Made by a program: the position numbers and the translations under genes. From Nectonema munidae (taxonomy: Eukaryota > Nematomorpha > Nectonematoida > Nectonematidae), in the NCBI GenBank assembly GCA_030549495.1, contig JAUIRK010000627.1, positions 248,001 through 312,000 on the forward strand: DNA of 64,000 nucleotides. The letters are read 5' to 3'. Positions 10,601 through 23,600 of the stretch are shown piece after piece. The stretch's first letter is position 1. Each line of letters begins with the position of its first letter. The notes beneath the pieces are model-generated. The model was given only the letters and a program-made list of their open reading frames with translations. It ran no database searches and was not told where the DNA came from.

Positions 10601-13600
10601 GTCTTTTTTAAGTTTTAAAATGTCTTTTTTAGGTTCTAATTTGTCTTTTTTAAGTTCTAATTTGTCTTTTTTAAGTTCTAATTTGTCTTTTTTAAATTCT
10701 AACTTGTCTTTTTTAAGTTTTAAGATGTCTTTTTTAAGTTTTAAAATGTCTTTTTTAGGTTCTAATTTGTCTTTTTTAAGTTCTAATTTGTCTTTTTTAA
10801 GTTCTAACTTGTCTTTTTTAAGTTTTAACTTGTGTTTTTTAAGTTCTAATTTGTCTTTTTTAAGTTTTAACTTGTCTTTTTTTAGTTTTAAAATGTCTTT
10901 TTTAAGTTTTAAAATGTCTTTTTTAAGTTCTAAAATGTCTTTTTTAAATTCCAAAAGCTCTTTCTAAAATGCAAAATAAAATTGAAAAAAGGCAATTTAG
11001 GACTTAAAAACAATTTAGAATTGAAAAAAGTCAATTTCAAACTAAAAAATAGAAGTAAAAATGGTATATATTAGGGACGCACATACGAAGGCAAGGTGCG
11101 CAGAGGGCGGGGGTGATTCAGGGAGAACAAAAATCCCTAAATTTTAAATTTTCTCAATCATTCATCTTTTTTTATAGTAGTTAAAAGACTTGTTTGGCTT
11201 GTGAGTTGACTTTCCATATTACTTTTCTTGTCTTAAGGCCAAGTCTTAGAAAGAATATTCAAAATTTAATTTTTCATTAATTTCTGCTTCATTGATATAT
11301 AATAATGCAAGAGGCAGTAATGTAGCCCGTAATTTGAACAAAGGCCGATGCATTTTTCAGCGGGGCAAATATTTTTATAGCACCCAACTATATAAGAAAG
11401 TATTCTCCATAGTTAAAATCTTAAAAGGTTTATCCCTATTGATTACTGTAACGGAAAGAGTTAAATAAATGAAATAGGATTTAGACAATCAAGTCTTTTA
11501 TTGCAGAAATCAAATATATAGCGTCGTTATTATTAGATATTCATTTTACTTAATGTTTTAGTTTTTTTTATCAATATTGATTCGGATGGTTGATAGAGTG
11601 GGTAAAATAACGACATTTTCGTTGAATTTTTGTTATTGTTATCGCTGTCGTTAATAACGATAACGAAAATGACCAAAAAATTTCTAATTAAACGATAATA
11701 ATAACAAAGCACTTTTTGTTAAAAGTAACGATAACTATAAGAAAATATATTTATATAGTAGTAACGATCCCAAGTTGGAAATGTTCTCACACTTTGCTCA
11801 AAAATTTTGTTAATAAAAGTAAAATTCTTTCGAATATTATGATAGTAACAAATGAGACAACGTTAAGAAATGACAATATTTCATTGTGTAATCATGTCTA
11901 TGTTTTAAATGCTCAGGGAACAAGCGCAACTATCGAATGAATTTTGAATCAGAAAGTTTACAAAAAAATTGATCTACTAAATATTTTGTGTTTCATTCAA
12001 GAAAATTTTTAGTTTTTAAACTTCATTTGAATTAAATAAGATTATTTTACATAAAAAAACATACACTTATAATACTATTGCCAATATGTCAAAATCTTAT
12101 TTACCTTCATCTAACTAAAATTGACTGGGATTGAAAAAATGAGCAGATATTGACAAAAAATGAATTAAATATGCAGCCAACGGGCACTATTGCATTGGAT
12201 AAGTGTAGGTTATTCACTACTACAAAATACAAACTTCAACAATAAAAGCTTTTATATCTAACAGGAATTGAAAATAGTATGTATTTTACTTATTTCAGAC
12301 GACTACTTTCACTTATTTCACTTGCATTGGACGATATAAAGTGTGAAATTGTTTTCATTTGTTTAAGGGTAAGTTCAAAAATCAGAAGCAAACTCTCTGC
12401 TTTCTACAATGAGGCTAATACTCGCCTACCACTAATGGAAGTACGTAAAAAATTTTAGTCAGGAGTTAGGACTATTTAGTCAAGAACCATGTGTATATCT
12501 GTCTTCCAATTTTTTATTTTAAAGAATGGAATCTTGACAGGAATACAGGAAAAAGTAACAAGTTAAAATGCATCCTTTCGAAACCCAAAAAGAAGATGTA
12601 AAATACCATATCCCCTGAACAAAGATCAGCCACAAGTTGAACGTCGTGCCAATATTTCAAATTTCCATTGTAAAAGCAGTCGATGGAATTTGGAATAGAC
12701 AAAGTTTTGTCACCGTCCACCCAAACAACTTCAAAGTCCTTGTCCAAAAAGTCCTTACTTTTACGTAAGTATAATTTCTCTTTTTTATCCTCAATATTCA
12801 AACTGAGGGATATTTTTTTCGGAAATCGTGACAACTTTTCAATCAACCTAAGATCATTATAATTTCTCTCTCTCTTCTCATCCAGTTCTATTTTAGCAAG
12901 AGTGAAATCTGGAACTTAAAATGTCAATTCATATAAAGTTTTAAACATTTTTTTTTATAAATGATAGAGTAATAATAATTAGTGTTACAAACTGATTGCT
13001 TTCCAAAAATTTCATTTAGTTCGCCTTTTGTCAAAGTAGATGGATTCTAAGAAGTTGAAGAAAATAAATTAGAAATTAAAGAAATATGAAACAATAGATA
13101 AAAACAAAAACGATTGTTAAACATTAAACTTTGAGGGGTTATTAAGTTATATTTTATTACTGGAAGATTGGCGAAAAGGGCAAATTTTAACAATTCACAA
13201 AAATATTTTTTTGAACTTGAAAATTTTAATCAATTTAAATGAGGATCTTGGCTTGAATTTGAGAATAAATTAAAAGAGTTGTAGGTGTATCAATTTTGTG
13301 ATGAAAGTTATGAGAAATTTAAATTGAAATATTCTATATTTTAGTCTCCTAGGCAGAACAACGCACGCGAGTTTTCAGGAAGGAGATGGTAGTTTTGAGT
13401 TAAGGTTTCGATATAAGAATGGCGACAATGTTTAGGATATCCACATCTACCTAAATGAGTGTTTTGGACCGGTGAAGGTTGAATTGCAAATTTTGATGAT
13501 AAAAAATAAGCTTTAAACCAGTGGTTCTCACCCTGAGAACAGACATTGCACTAGAGCAAGGATCACCAAACTTTTCTTAAAGCGTGCCGGATTACCGAAC

Positions 13601-14336
13601 ATTTAAAAAAGGCGGACCGGAATATTGAAAAGTTAAAAAAACACTGACATTATAAAATTCCTATTAATACTTGTTTAAAACAAAATAAAGCACTATTTTA
13701 CCCACAAAGAGTATAGCTTCAAATCTTGTACATTCGATCAACATTTTTCACTTCAAAAATAATTTAAAATTTATTAGAAAAACATTATACTGACCTATAC
13801 TACTGACCCATAAAAAGTAAAAAATATATATTAATTTTCGACAGTTTTCTTCAACTATGAAATTTTAAAATGTAAAAAATCATATTTTACCTTTGTGAAT
13901 ATAAAATATTGAAAAAATATTATTAAATTAAGAACGTTAATTATTATTGGTATTTTTTGAAACTAGATAAAACTTGACTGACCTCACATAAAAGCAGATG
14001 TTGGAAAAATGAAAATATATTTATTTGTATAACCTAGCCTATGTTAACCACAAAGAGTACCTTTCCAATGATACCATTTTCATTTATTTTGTTGTAAAGA
14101 AAGACAGATTCTGCTTCAACAAAAAGAGTGGTCCGTACATGTTTTTAAAATTTAGCAAAATTTTTGCAAGTAATGTCCATTTATTAAAATTTATTAAAAA
14201 TTTTGCAAAAATAAATTATTTTAGAGTATGTAGCAAAGACGATGATTAATAAATATATCATGAAAAAGAAATATTGAAAAACAGTTTAATTCTTTCTTCA
14301 AATCAAACAAGTAAAAATTTTCAAAAAGTAGTATTG

Positions 14337-14377
<41 letters not shown>

Positions 14378-15056
14378 TACATAAACATTTCAACCAATCA
14401 TATAGTTTTTATGAAATAAAACTGCAATTTCAAAGTTAAGTGTTTTGAACTTTTAGGTAGAATTTTTGAAATGTGGCTTTCAATATGTATGTAAAATATT
14501 TTTTGAAAATTTTTATTTTAAGTATATTTTTTAAGCATTTTACGATTTACACATTTAAATATATAATAAGGCTGGCAAGTTTGGCGAGTTGTCTCCCCGG
14601 AGGTCTTGCTCCGGGAGAAAAAAAATGCTTTTTTTTTGATGAAAAGAAACTGAATCAAACGAAGTTCTCTTGCTTTCACTAAATTTGATCAGAAAACCAA
14701 AAAAATAAAATTATAAATGAAAAAAAATTGAAATGCAGTCAAATCTGTTGAGAGAGACTTCTTATTAATGGAACGATGAAAAGTATTCTTTGTGAACAAA
14801 TGGGAAGAATCCAACTGGTGATTAATTGAAAATAAAGTGATTAATTTGGAAGAATCAGAAGTGGTGGTTGATCAGAGGTGATCGTTAAACAAGTTTGACT
14901 GCCTGTACTTTTAATTAATTCAAAAATAAAAATATCTTTAACCTGTTTACTTCTAAATAATTGTCTAGTCAAGGTTGAGCTAGGTAAGTCAAACAAGAGT
15001 ACCAAAAGAAATATCTTTATGCCTAAAAAGTAAATTAAAGTATAATATCGCTGCAC
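7377..15056 (-). CDS. Secreted M12B (ADAM/reprolysin-type) metalloprotease, 5' part of gene
   Basis: Five exons read leftward: 15056-14943, 13046-12989, 12914-12607, 10292-9849 and 7605-7377, with phases that join without a break (0, 1, 0, 0, 1) and give 384 residues. Residues 1-38 hold a hydrophobic signal peptide (core around IFLLVLLF). Residues about 39-160 match the M12B propeptide: LTKGELNEIFG, a PDFTLAKIEL strand, then DCFYNG and ADLCSGDMVGFMEIDNQKYV, the usual tail of that domain. Dibasic sites RRMRR (182-186), RKKR (224-227) and KREKR (341-345) are candidate furin cuts. The stretch after KREKR (PVLEIGAYMDEVMY) looks like the first strand of the catalytic domain. By family, the product would be a secreted or membrane zinc endopeptidase. 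I see no HExxHxxGxxH motif left of 7377, so the rest lies beyond the window edge, in missed small exons, or is lost. ADAM versus ADAMTS cannot be decided. Confidence 0.72.
8051..8194. mobile_element. hAT-type MITE with poly-C arms
   Basis: The 144-bp element has inverted ends TAGTGGCGTAGCCA and TGGCTACGCCACTG and the 8-bp target duplication AGGTACCC on both sides. The interior is almost a fold-back, with two poly-C tracts. Confidence 0.8.
8255..8330. repeat. Short tandem repeat of 16-17 bp
   Basis: TTCGGCCTCTAGAAAA occurs three to four times in tandem and degrades into TTCGTCCC and TTCGGCTC units. Confidence 0.75.
9210..9850 (+). mobile_element. LINE reverse-transcriptase fragment
   Basis: LLIADDIAMLADNKEQLGKR is the RT catalytic (A/YADD) block. 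KYGLKMNAEKTEIMIS, RVNASWLKWKEI, LRAKIYTTIVRAVLS, GCECWSLKKKDERKLMATEM and KPKWYEHILR follow in the usual order up to the protein end. 5'-truncated and interrupted. It ends at the edge of M12B protease exon 4. Confidence 0.8.
9849..10292 (-). CDS. M12B protease exon 4 (propeptide end, processing sites)
   Basis: The acceptor TTTTAAG precedes GTG GGC TTC ATG. The peptide GFMEIDNQKYVIQPI matches the last strand of M12B propeptides, and SHIVYKLE follows as in the family. RRMRR and RKKR are possible proprotein-convertase sites. About 80 residues after RKKR (YYAKLLESEKMFGLNF onward) are not recognised. The low end is uncertain: the only in-phase donor is the weak TAC|GTTTTG, which lies at or inside an antisense LINE relic ending near 9850. 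Confidence 0.62.
10376..10960. repeat. 21-bp minisatellite in M12B protease intron 3
   Basis: About 28 copies of a unit like TTTTTTAAGTTCTAATTTGTC. Because 21 is a multiple of 3 and the units lack stops, both strands are open for about 190 codons (LKKDKLE and NLSFLSS repeats). No other evidence supports coding. It begins about 85 bp from the exon 4 acceptor. Confidence 0.9.
11578..11745. repeat. Fold-back rich in AACGATAAC
   Basis: GTTATTGTTATCGCTGTCG faces TTAACGACGATAACG-like sequence across a short centre. AACGATAA recurs three more times to 11735. Possibly a small MITE; no target duplication was resolved. Confidence 0.4.
12607..12914 (-). CDS. M12B protease exon 3 (propeptide)
   Basis: The 308-nt exon runs from PDFTLAKIELDEKRER to ADLCSGDM and ends ATG|GTATTT. 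It carries the propeptide core, with LYLRKSKDFL and the DCFYNG cysteine. The cysteine of LCSG is at the conserved position before the final propeptide strand. Confidence 0.7.
12989..13046 (-). CDS. M12B protease exon 2 (propeptide start)
   Basis: This is a 58-nt exon bounded by CTTCTTAG on the 5' side and GTAACA on the 3' side. It encodes NPSTLTKGELNEIFGKQSV. The 'LT..EL..IFG' pattern is typical of the region just after the signal peptide in arthropod M12B proteases. It starts in phase 0 and ends in phase 1, which fits exon 3. Confidence 0.6.
13515..13620. mobile_element. Two hAT-like end fragments
   Basis: CAGTGGTTCTCACCCTGAGA and CAAGGATCACCAAACTTTTC are typical hAT-element termini lying 40 bp apart. 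Matching opposite ends were not found. Confidence 0.35.
14338..14373. repeat. ATT trinucleotide array
   Basis: About 12 uninterrupted ATT units. Confidence 0.9.
14943..15056 (-). CDS. M12B protease exon 1 (signal peptide)
   Basis: The exon encodes 38 residues from the first Met and ends CAG|GTTAAAG in phase 0. Hydrophobic residues 7-22 followed by a polar PSSTLTRQ stretch look like a secretory signal. It was linked to exon 2 because the phases agree and because M12B propeptides begin this way. Untranslated sequence upstream was not defined. Confidence 0.6.
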
Positions 15057-16204
15057 AATATATGAAATCTATAATGAAATATATGAGTTTTCCTTCATTT
15101 CTATGCAATTCATTAAAAGTGTTGTTTGTCTAATTCATCTCATGAATAAGAACAGCAGGAAGGGTAGAGGATTTAAATTTTGCTGAATTCATTCATAATA
15201 ATTAACACTGCTATTTGAAAAAAGTATAAAACACTACTTTTACTCATTCGATAGTAGGTGAAATATGGCAATTTGATTAATGTCGCGACATCTTGGCCTT
15301 TTAACATTATATATGTATGTATATAGTCACAAGCTCTATAATTCGGCATTCGATAATCCAGAAATGACACTACCTGGATGAAATTTTGCAAATAAAAATT
15401 GGCGACATAAAAGTTCTTCTAAATCCTAAAATTCATTATTTCGAAACAAAATTAATTTTTACAAACGTAAAATTTCTTTTAAAGTTAACTTTAAACTGCA
15501 ATAGTTAAAAGACCATTTTGAAAAATTGTATATTCTTTAAGCTTTTAAGTACGATGCTTTTTAAATAAAATCATTTTAGCATATTTGATTCCACCACAAT
15601 TATAAAATGATGCCGATGATTTCTAGAATATCAAAATTTAATAACATTTCTCAAATCGCAACAAACATTACTTGTTATAAATTGGTGCTTAAAAATAAGG
15701 ATGCAATATGAGTTAAAAAATTGTATTTCGAAAAAATTTTTTTGGTTAAAAGTGTTTTTTTCTTATGTAGGGGGGCAAACGCGAATTTTCATTCTTCTAT
15801 TTTTTACTTTCAATAGTTGTTTGATGTTGTCTATTTTATACAACAAATTTGATATAAAAATAACCGAATGAAGTCTGGAATTTGATAAATAATTATTTTA
15901 ATTTTTATATTATGATAATTATTATTTAAGAAATCAATGATTCCTCCTTCTTTTTTATATCATTACTTTGTTAAACATATTATAAATAGTTAACTTGATA
16001 TCTCCTCTTATTTTACATCATTTCCTATATATACTTAAAAGTAAAACAGTAACACCTATTTTCAATATTCCCCTTTGGTAAATGCCTCCTCAATTCTAAC
16101 ACTTTCATGGTTACGTATATTATATCACTAACTTTAAGGATTCGAAAATGGATTAAAAACTTAGATTTAATAGATATTGACCACTTACCAATTTTAATTT
16201 CGAT

Positions 16205-16640
16205 ATGAGATAGCACCGGTGTGTGGTTTCTTCATCGCACATTGTTGGCATAAATATAACGAATAGTCTTCGTTAAAAACAGCAAAGTGGTATTTATAGA
16301 CAATGTATTCTGAAAGCCCATAAAAATGCTTTAATTTGGTATATCGCATGATACATTTGGTTCAGAAATATTAAAGTTATAAACGTTATTTGACAAAAAT
16401 TTTGCTAGGAACATACAAATAAACTAAGCATACACTAGCCCGATAAAATAAACCACACACACGTGCTAAAGATGTGGTGAAGCGTATGCGAGATAAGAAA
16501 TCACTGCGCTCACAAACGCGTAACGTTAAAATCAATAACAAGCGTGATAGCAGTGAAATGTGATTTCTTCTTCGCACATTGTCGGTATAAATATAAGGAA
16601 TGCCCTTCGTTAAGAAATCATAAAAGTGCTATTTCTAAAC
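16205..16640. repeat. Direct duplication, ~95 bp
   Basis: TTTCTTCATCGCACATTGTT and CATAAATATAACGAATAG at 16227-16270 recur as TTTCTTCTTCGCACATTGTC and TATAAATATAAGGAATG at 16563-16600. On the minus strand the left copy has ATG TGC GAT GAA GAA... followed by TTG|GTAAGT, an exon-like start that is stopped in the right copy. Confidence 0.6.
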
Positions 16641-17336
16641 TGAATTAAAAAATTTTCAAAATAAAAGTAGGCTAAGATTACTCAGCACAATTTCTAGATT
16701 CGATTGGCATTTTTCATTTCAAAAATAGTCTTCAATTTTTTCTACAGTGGTTCATAAAAAGATAGGAAAACGCGATTGAAAATGATAAACTTATAAGCGC
16801 AAGTACGCATTGTACGAATCAAAGTTACATGTAAAAAGTATTAAATTCTTTTGATATTCAAGCACTCATGCTCCCAATAGAAATAAATGTGTAAAATTGA
16901 AGAATATTTAAAGAAAGCAAGGAATTCCTACTTTTTTAAATTCTTTTTCAAAAGTTTAAAAAAGAAAAATCTTACTTTGGAGGAGAAACAGCATTATTTT
17001 ATTATGTCATTCGAGAGTGCAGGCACGCTTGTTCTTCAGAATGACTGAATGAAACTTTCAAAGAAAGTTTGAGCGTGACCCATATTTCAAAAATTTTACA
17101 TCTTTTGACGGAGGTGATAACTTATTTCACATTGTGCAAGCGAACGTAGAAGTATGAAGGTAAGCACTAAATCATACAATTTGAAGTGTATTTTTTGTCT
17201 CAGTTTAACCTTTATACTTTGAGCTTGCTGGAAAGAGGCTTTTAATCTCATTAACAAGACTAAGATGAATAAAAATAATTTTAAGTTCTCAATTAAAAGT
17301 TAGTCATTAAATCCAGCTTTTAGATTGATTTAGTAA

Positions 17337-17540
17337 AGATGATTTAAGTAAACAAGGGAATACTTAATCAAGATGTAATATTTCAACTCCGCTCTACTTA
17401 TCTGAAGGGTTAGGGTTACTTATATACTTTCTCTCTCTCTACCTGTCTGAAGAAGCCTTGAGGAGGCGAAATATCACATCTCGATTAAGTAATCGTTTTT
17501 CATTAATAAACTTTTTTACCCTAAACTTGTTTACTATATT
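17337..17540. repeat. Imperfect inverted repeat (MITE-like)
   Basis: TACTTAATCAAGATGTAATA near 17360 faces TATCACATCTCGATTAAGTA near 17475, with further AAACAAG/CTTGTTT pairing outside. The centre is pyrimidine-rich. No clear duplication flanks it. Confidence 0.45.
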
Positions 17541-18442
17541 TCCTTATAACTTTTTGATGTCTTGTCAGCACCACTTTGTTTATATTTAGATTGATTTGTA
17601 ATGAATCACTGCTTATTTGCAATGGACTTCAAAATTGCATTAAAATTAATAACAATCAAAAATTCGCATGCCAAACTCGAAAAGAAATAAAAGTATAGGT
17701 CTATGTAATGTCGCATACTGAGTATGCACAAATTTTCTTATAGGATATATCGTGACCATATGTTTGGTGTCTGACACTTTGTCGCCGAACGATTCCCCAA
17801 ACGGATATTTAATCGAACAGCCGTTTCGTCGAAAAAGTGTTAAAGAGCTATTAAAACAATAATATATAAGTGGGATTACTTTTTTATTATATTTGCAAGA
17901 GCATTTAGGAATTTAGTTGGCGTGTGTAACTAATTTTTTTATACTAATTTAATTAGTTAGAGAAACCTGTGGATGAAAAAATAATGTGGAACGAATTTTT
18001 TCTCACACTGAAAAAATGTGGTAGCTGTTACTAAATAAAGGGTGATTTTTACGTACTAGTCTTAGTCTAATTAAAATGTATTTTATATTGCAATAAAACC
18101 AGTGCTAATCTTTAAATAAAAATGTTTAATACATTTAATGCGTTTTATTTTAATTACAAAAATCTAACGTAAAAACTCTTTCTCTTTCACGATTATAACT
18201 TCAGTGTGTTGGTTGGCTGGCTGGCTAGCAAACGGGGAGATAAAAAATACACAGAAAAACTTTGCCACATTACTTATATATATAAATGTCGGAAATTTTA
18301 CATGTAAAAAAATAAGCAGTCATCAAACAAGCTGAAATTTGACAAGCTATGTTAGAATGATGTTTAGCTAACACATAAAATTTCAAGTATGAAAAATAAA
18401 GTTTTATTAAACTTTGAAAAATGATGTTTTGGAATGATCGTC

Positions 18443-19083
<641 letters not shown>

Positions 19084-20212
19084 ATAGACATAAAGGTGTA
19101 CCACTTTTTTTGTATTGAGCATCGGTTACCTCATCAGTTCCAATTTGTGTGTACAAACCATGAGGTTTGAACTGGCGTCTAGTGGCTGTGCATGAGGATC
19201 AACCAACTAGCCGTCAACGGTTAGCTTTGATCATCTTTACTATTACAATTTAAGTTAATAGCTTACTTTAAGGTATAATGACATTATTACAAATGGCTAA
19301 AGACAAGGCAAAATTCTTAGCTGGTTGTCCAAATTTAGAAAAGTTGGAAAACCTATTCAGAAATTTTATATTTAGCTCAACCACAACATCAAAACGAAGG
19401 CTATTTTTGAAAGAAAATTCATAAATTTCAGCAAAATTACAAAATTCTTATTCAAGAAAAATTCTTTCATAAATAAATAATTATCTACTTTAATAAAAAA
19501 AATGGAGAAGAACTAATAGATGTTACTCAAAAAAGGGGAACATTAAAAAAATCTTAAAATACTGCAAAGATTCACATTTTAGCTAATGAAATTTACTTTG
19601 GTAAATATATTTTTGGAAAATAATTAAATATTTAAAAGCAAAAAATAGTTATCAACTAAAAGATTAAACTTTAACAGAACAATCTTCTTTCGTTTTAGTG
19701 ATTTTTGCGTTTTCCCAAAATAAAACATTTATAATTGTATCCGTAAATTTCTTCTTCTATAATCTATCCTCATGTATAATTATATTTATGAATACCTTTC
19801 ATTCAATTGACAAAATTCGGACAACACACTCTTGCGAAATTGATATGAACGATGAGTTTGAAATTTTTTTTTAATACTTGTCTGCTTTTCACAATATTTT
19901 GTTAAAAAAGAGAGTATTTGAACAAACATGTATATTTTGAGGTGATATTTGATTCTTTTGTGCGATTTTTATACAATTGTTAATGATACTTTAATACATA
20001 TCTGAACATCCTTTTCTTTATCGCAAGCGATGTGTTTTGTCAATGTTAATATAGTGCTCAATTAGATGTCTTATGAGCAGATTTAAAAATGATAATCTAG
20101 CTTTCTCTCACTTTTTCATATTAAATATTTATTAACATTTCATTTTATTTGTAAAATACTTAACGCAAAATTTTCAATAAAAAATTGAGAGAGAAAAAAA
20201 TCAAAAATATAC
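19084..20212. other. Intergenic, no gene seen
   Basis: A/T-rich sequence between the GATA array and the PPIL2 3' end. Nothing recognised on either strand. Confidence 0.5.
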
Positions 20213-20218
20213 TTTATT
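20213..20218 (-). terminator. PolyA signal of PPIL2
   Basis: AATAAA on the minus strand, about 70 nt after the PPIL2 stop codon, in an A/T-rich 3' end. Confidence 0.6.
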
Positions 20219-20286
20219 ACTTTCATTAACAATTAAATACAAATAAATAAAATGTTTGAAAGCAAATAGGAAATCTGCAATTTCTT

Positions 20287-20607
20287 TCACCAATTACTAA
20301 AATTAGAGCTTTCTTTAGAGTAGTCCTTCAATTTTTGTGATTTCTTAGAAACAGAGAATTGGCATTCGTCGTTTTTGACATTTGTTTGATAAGAGTTGCC
20401 TTGAGAAAATTGAGAAATATTTAAATATTTCCCGATTAAATCATTCTCATCAGGATACGCAAGTTTCCGCTTTTTACCGATATCAGAGAAGTCGATGTGT
20501 GGCTTGTTTTTATCTTCTATTTCCTTGAGTTCTTTTTCTCTCTTTGACTTTTCCTCAGCCTCGATCATTTCATCTACTTCGCCAAAAGGATCCACATAGA
20601 CCAACGT
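20287..20607 (-). CDS. PPIL2: PPIL2 exon 7 (charged tail and stop)
   Basis: Acceptor TTTTTAG precedes [19 protein letters not shown]. Human PPIL2 has TTVFVDPYEEADAQIAQE. A Lys/Glu-rich tail, GKYLNIS (human GKYINPA) and the final SNFSNW* follow. Confidence 0.9.
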   Translation of the reverse strand, partial: TLVYVDPFGEVDEMIEAEEKSKREKELKEIEDKNKPHIDFSDIGKKRKLAYPDENDLIGKYLNISQFSQGNSYQTNVKNDECQFSVSKKSQKLKDYSKESSNFSNW

Positions 20608-23600
20608 CTAAAAACATTTTGTAATCTTCCATATCAAGTCATTTAGAATGATATGAAAAACACTCAAAATTATTGGCACATTTAAAGATGAAAAGAAAAT
20701 GGAGACACTGGTGTACGAGGAAATAATAATCATTTGTTTAAAATATAGGAAATTCAATTGAAAAATAAAGCCGACAATTAGTCTTCAAAATTCTGGTCAT
20801 CAAAGTGTAAAAATCAAGAAATCGTCAGCAGGGCCCCATAAAATAAAAAGCGTCTGCTTTAAGTATATAAAAACTCATTGAAAAAGAAAGAAAACGATTT
20901 TTTAGAAAATCAATGCTTGAAGGGGTTAGGGAAAACATTTCCTATATAAGTTTTTGAAGAACAAAAATGTAACAAATGTTCGGAGAACTTAAGGACTTGA
21001 AAGATAGAAATTAATATTAAAGTCATTTTTTTCAACCTAGGAGGCAGATCGAGAAAAAAGTTTGTATCTAATTGTAATACCGCAATTAATATATGACTAA
21101 TTATCATATATTAATATATGATAATTATATTAATATATTTTGTCATATATTAATATATTATATTTCCTTACCATATATTTTTTGTTCTTTATCATAAATA
21201 AAAAGTATAGACTATTTTTTAAAACATTTGAGAGTTGAAAGAAACACAATCTTGTTAGTAAAAAAACACTTTTAAATTTTAAAATTTGCCTAATATCACA
21301 TTCTTTTCAAAGTTGATTGTGATATTTTGTTTCCGAAAAAGCAAAAATAAGAGCAATCAATTTAGACTAAAATTAAATCTATGAAGAATTGTAATCATAA
21401 ACATAGACACATCAAAGAGTAGAGGCAAGACATAAAATTATGTTCCCTATGCTGATATATGAGAAAGGAGTGAATGCTGGTTTTGAATCCAAGATCTTTG
21501 AGTATCTAGGAACATAGACAAACTCACTCAAACATCGTACATAGAGAGTTAATAGCAAAAAATCATTACGCTTAAAATGGTTATAGGAGTGATCGGTTTG
21601 TCATGCTTATCGGTTTCAATATATTCCATTTTTGTGAGAGTTTCCAAGCCACCCACGACTTTGCCAAAAACACTATGTTTCTTGTCAAGGTGATTGCATG
21701 AACGAAAAGTTATGAAAAATTGAGATTTATTAGTGTCTTTGCCTAAAAACAAAGCATTACTCAAATCAATAAAAGGCATATGATGGAGGAAGAAAACATA
21801 ACGTGTGGAGTGCTTTCAGACTTAAGTCCGAATTTCACTTGATAATAATCGTATAGTTCATCTTAAACAGAGAGTTATTTACTTACCATATATGATCTCA
21901 GAAAAAAAGCAGACATTAACTAATTTGATATAAAACTACCTTAAAATCCAAAAACTTCTACGTCATTTAGACTTATTACAGTAGGCTCAAATGGATTATA
22001 TTGGTCTTAGCTACTGTTCTTCACACATCCTATATTAAGAATAGGATCAAGGTGCTTTTGTCTAAAGCATTGTATTAGACCATTAAATAGGCGATAATGC
22101 TAAGGTATTAGGTAATATTTCACGCCGAAAACATTGACCTTGACATTTAATGTTCTGATAAATATTAAGGTTAGTTTGAGACATACATCTAACACTTGAA
22201 ATCTACAAGCTTTCCCTATATCTTACCTAATATATTTAATAGTGATATTAACTGAATGTAAAAGCAAATGAAAAAGATGTACATTTAGACCAAAGTTCTT
22301 TTTACGAAAGTCAAATTAGACAAACAATCTAATTTAAGTAATTAGACTAAAATGCGTCAGACAAACATATCATATCGGACAGAATGCTGGCAGTCAAATA
22401 AAAAGTTGGAGAGACACATGGAAAGGATTACCTTCATTAGCCATGCTTACGATACCGCGACCAGAATGGCGCAAATTTGGTACGATCTCGTCTTTAAAAG
22501 GCTTCCCCCAATAAGACTCTCCACCGGTTCCAGTGCCAGTTGGATCGCCTCCTTGAATCATGAAATTGCGAATGGATCTGTGGAAAAGAGTGTTGTTGAA
22601 GTAACCTTTCTGGCATAACTAAAAAGTGAAAAGATGTTGTTTATGTGTTTCGTATGCTATTGTAAGGGTTGGGGATTCGGAGACGTTATCTAATAAAATT
22701 TAGGAACCGAAGTCGCAATCGGTTTTTTACGTATTTAAATAAAGATTAAAAATCGTTTAATTTTTGTAAGCATATGAAGTGTGTCCCCTCTTTAGCCGAA
22801 GTCGAAAGCGAAGAGTTTGTGTTGAATTTAATCGATTTTTAAGTGCAGTCAGTGTTGGAGTCGTTTTGTAAGTACTAGGAATCGGAATGGAAGTCATAAT
22901 CGACTATTTTCCCCCAAACTCCCCTGCCTTGGTTATTTATAATATTAAAAAAATTAGTTAGCCGACATCTAATTTGATTTATTAATTATAATATAGATTG
23001 TACACTAGTTATTACTATACTATTAGTAATTACATTCTTCTTTTCAAATGTCATAACGAATCAAATACGGTTTGAAATTAATTAGAATTTAACAGAAGTA
23101 AGTAATGAGGTGCCGCCAATGGATTTAATAATAAATAACATTAGATGCTATAAAATTTTGAGATATATTTTATCAACAAAAAAGTGCTGATATCGTTTGG
23201 GAAAAAAGTGTGCAGAAAATGATAGCATAAAGCGTATCTTGAAAACTGATTATCTTGTGTGTAAATTTTTTGATGGATTAAATAATAAGCACATATGTTT
23301 CATTCCACTCAAGAATAGGAACAGAGGTTGTTTGTTTGTTTCGATATTACTAGCTAAATAATTAACTAAACAATGCCCATTCAGAACTCGTTTCACAGGT
23401 ACTCGATCATTCGGATATTTCATTATCCGAATAAAAACCAAAATGAAACTAAACAAAAGTGAAGGAACTTTTGTCTCGATATAAGGAATATCAATTTTCG
23501 TTTTCAAGAGATTTTTTCTCAAATAAATCACTATTTTAAATAAAAAAAATCATTGGTAATCCAGCTTCTGTGAAGCTGTGCTGCCGACTTTAACACTGAT

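Larger units (their letters stand above)
15057..18442. other. Intergenic region 5' of the M12B protease gene
   Basis: A/T-rich. It holds the duplication at 16.2/16.55 kb and the inverted repeat at 17.34 kb. No supportable exon is seen, and no promoter motif is clear. Confidence 0.5.

Noticed and set aside
10364-10967. ORFs of LKKDKLE (minus) and NLSFLSS (plus) repeats as genes
   Set aside because: Both come from the same stop-free 21-bp minisatellite inside an intron; no splice sites or starts support coding.
22352-22618. Plus-strand ORF of 88 codons
   Set aside because: It is the antisense shadow of PPIL2 exon 5.
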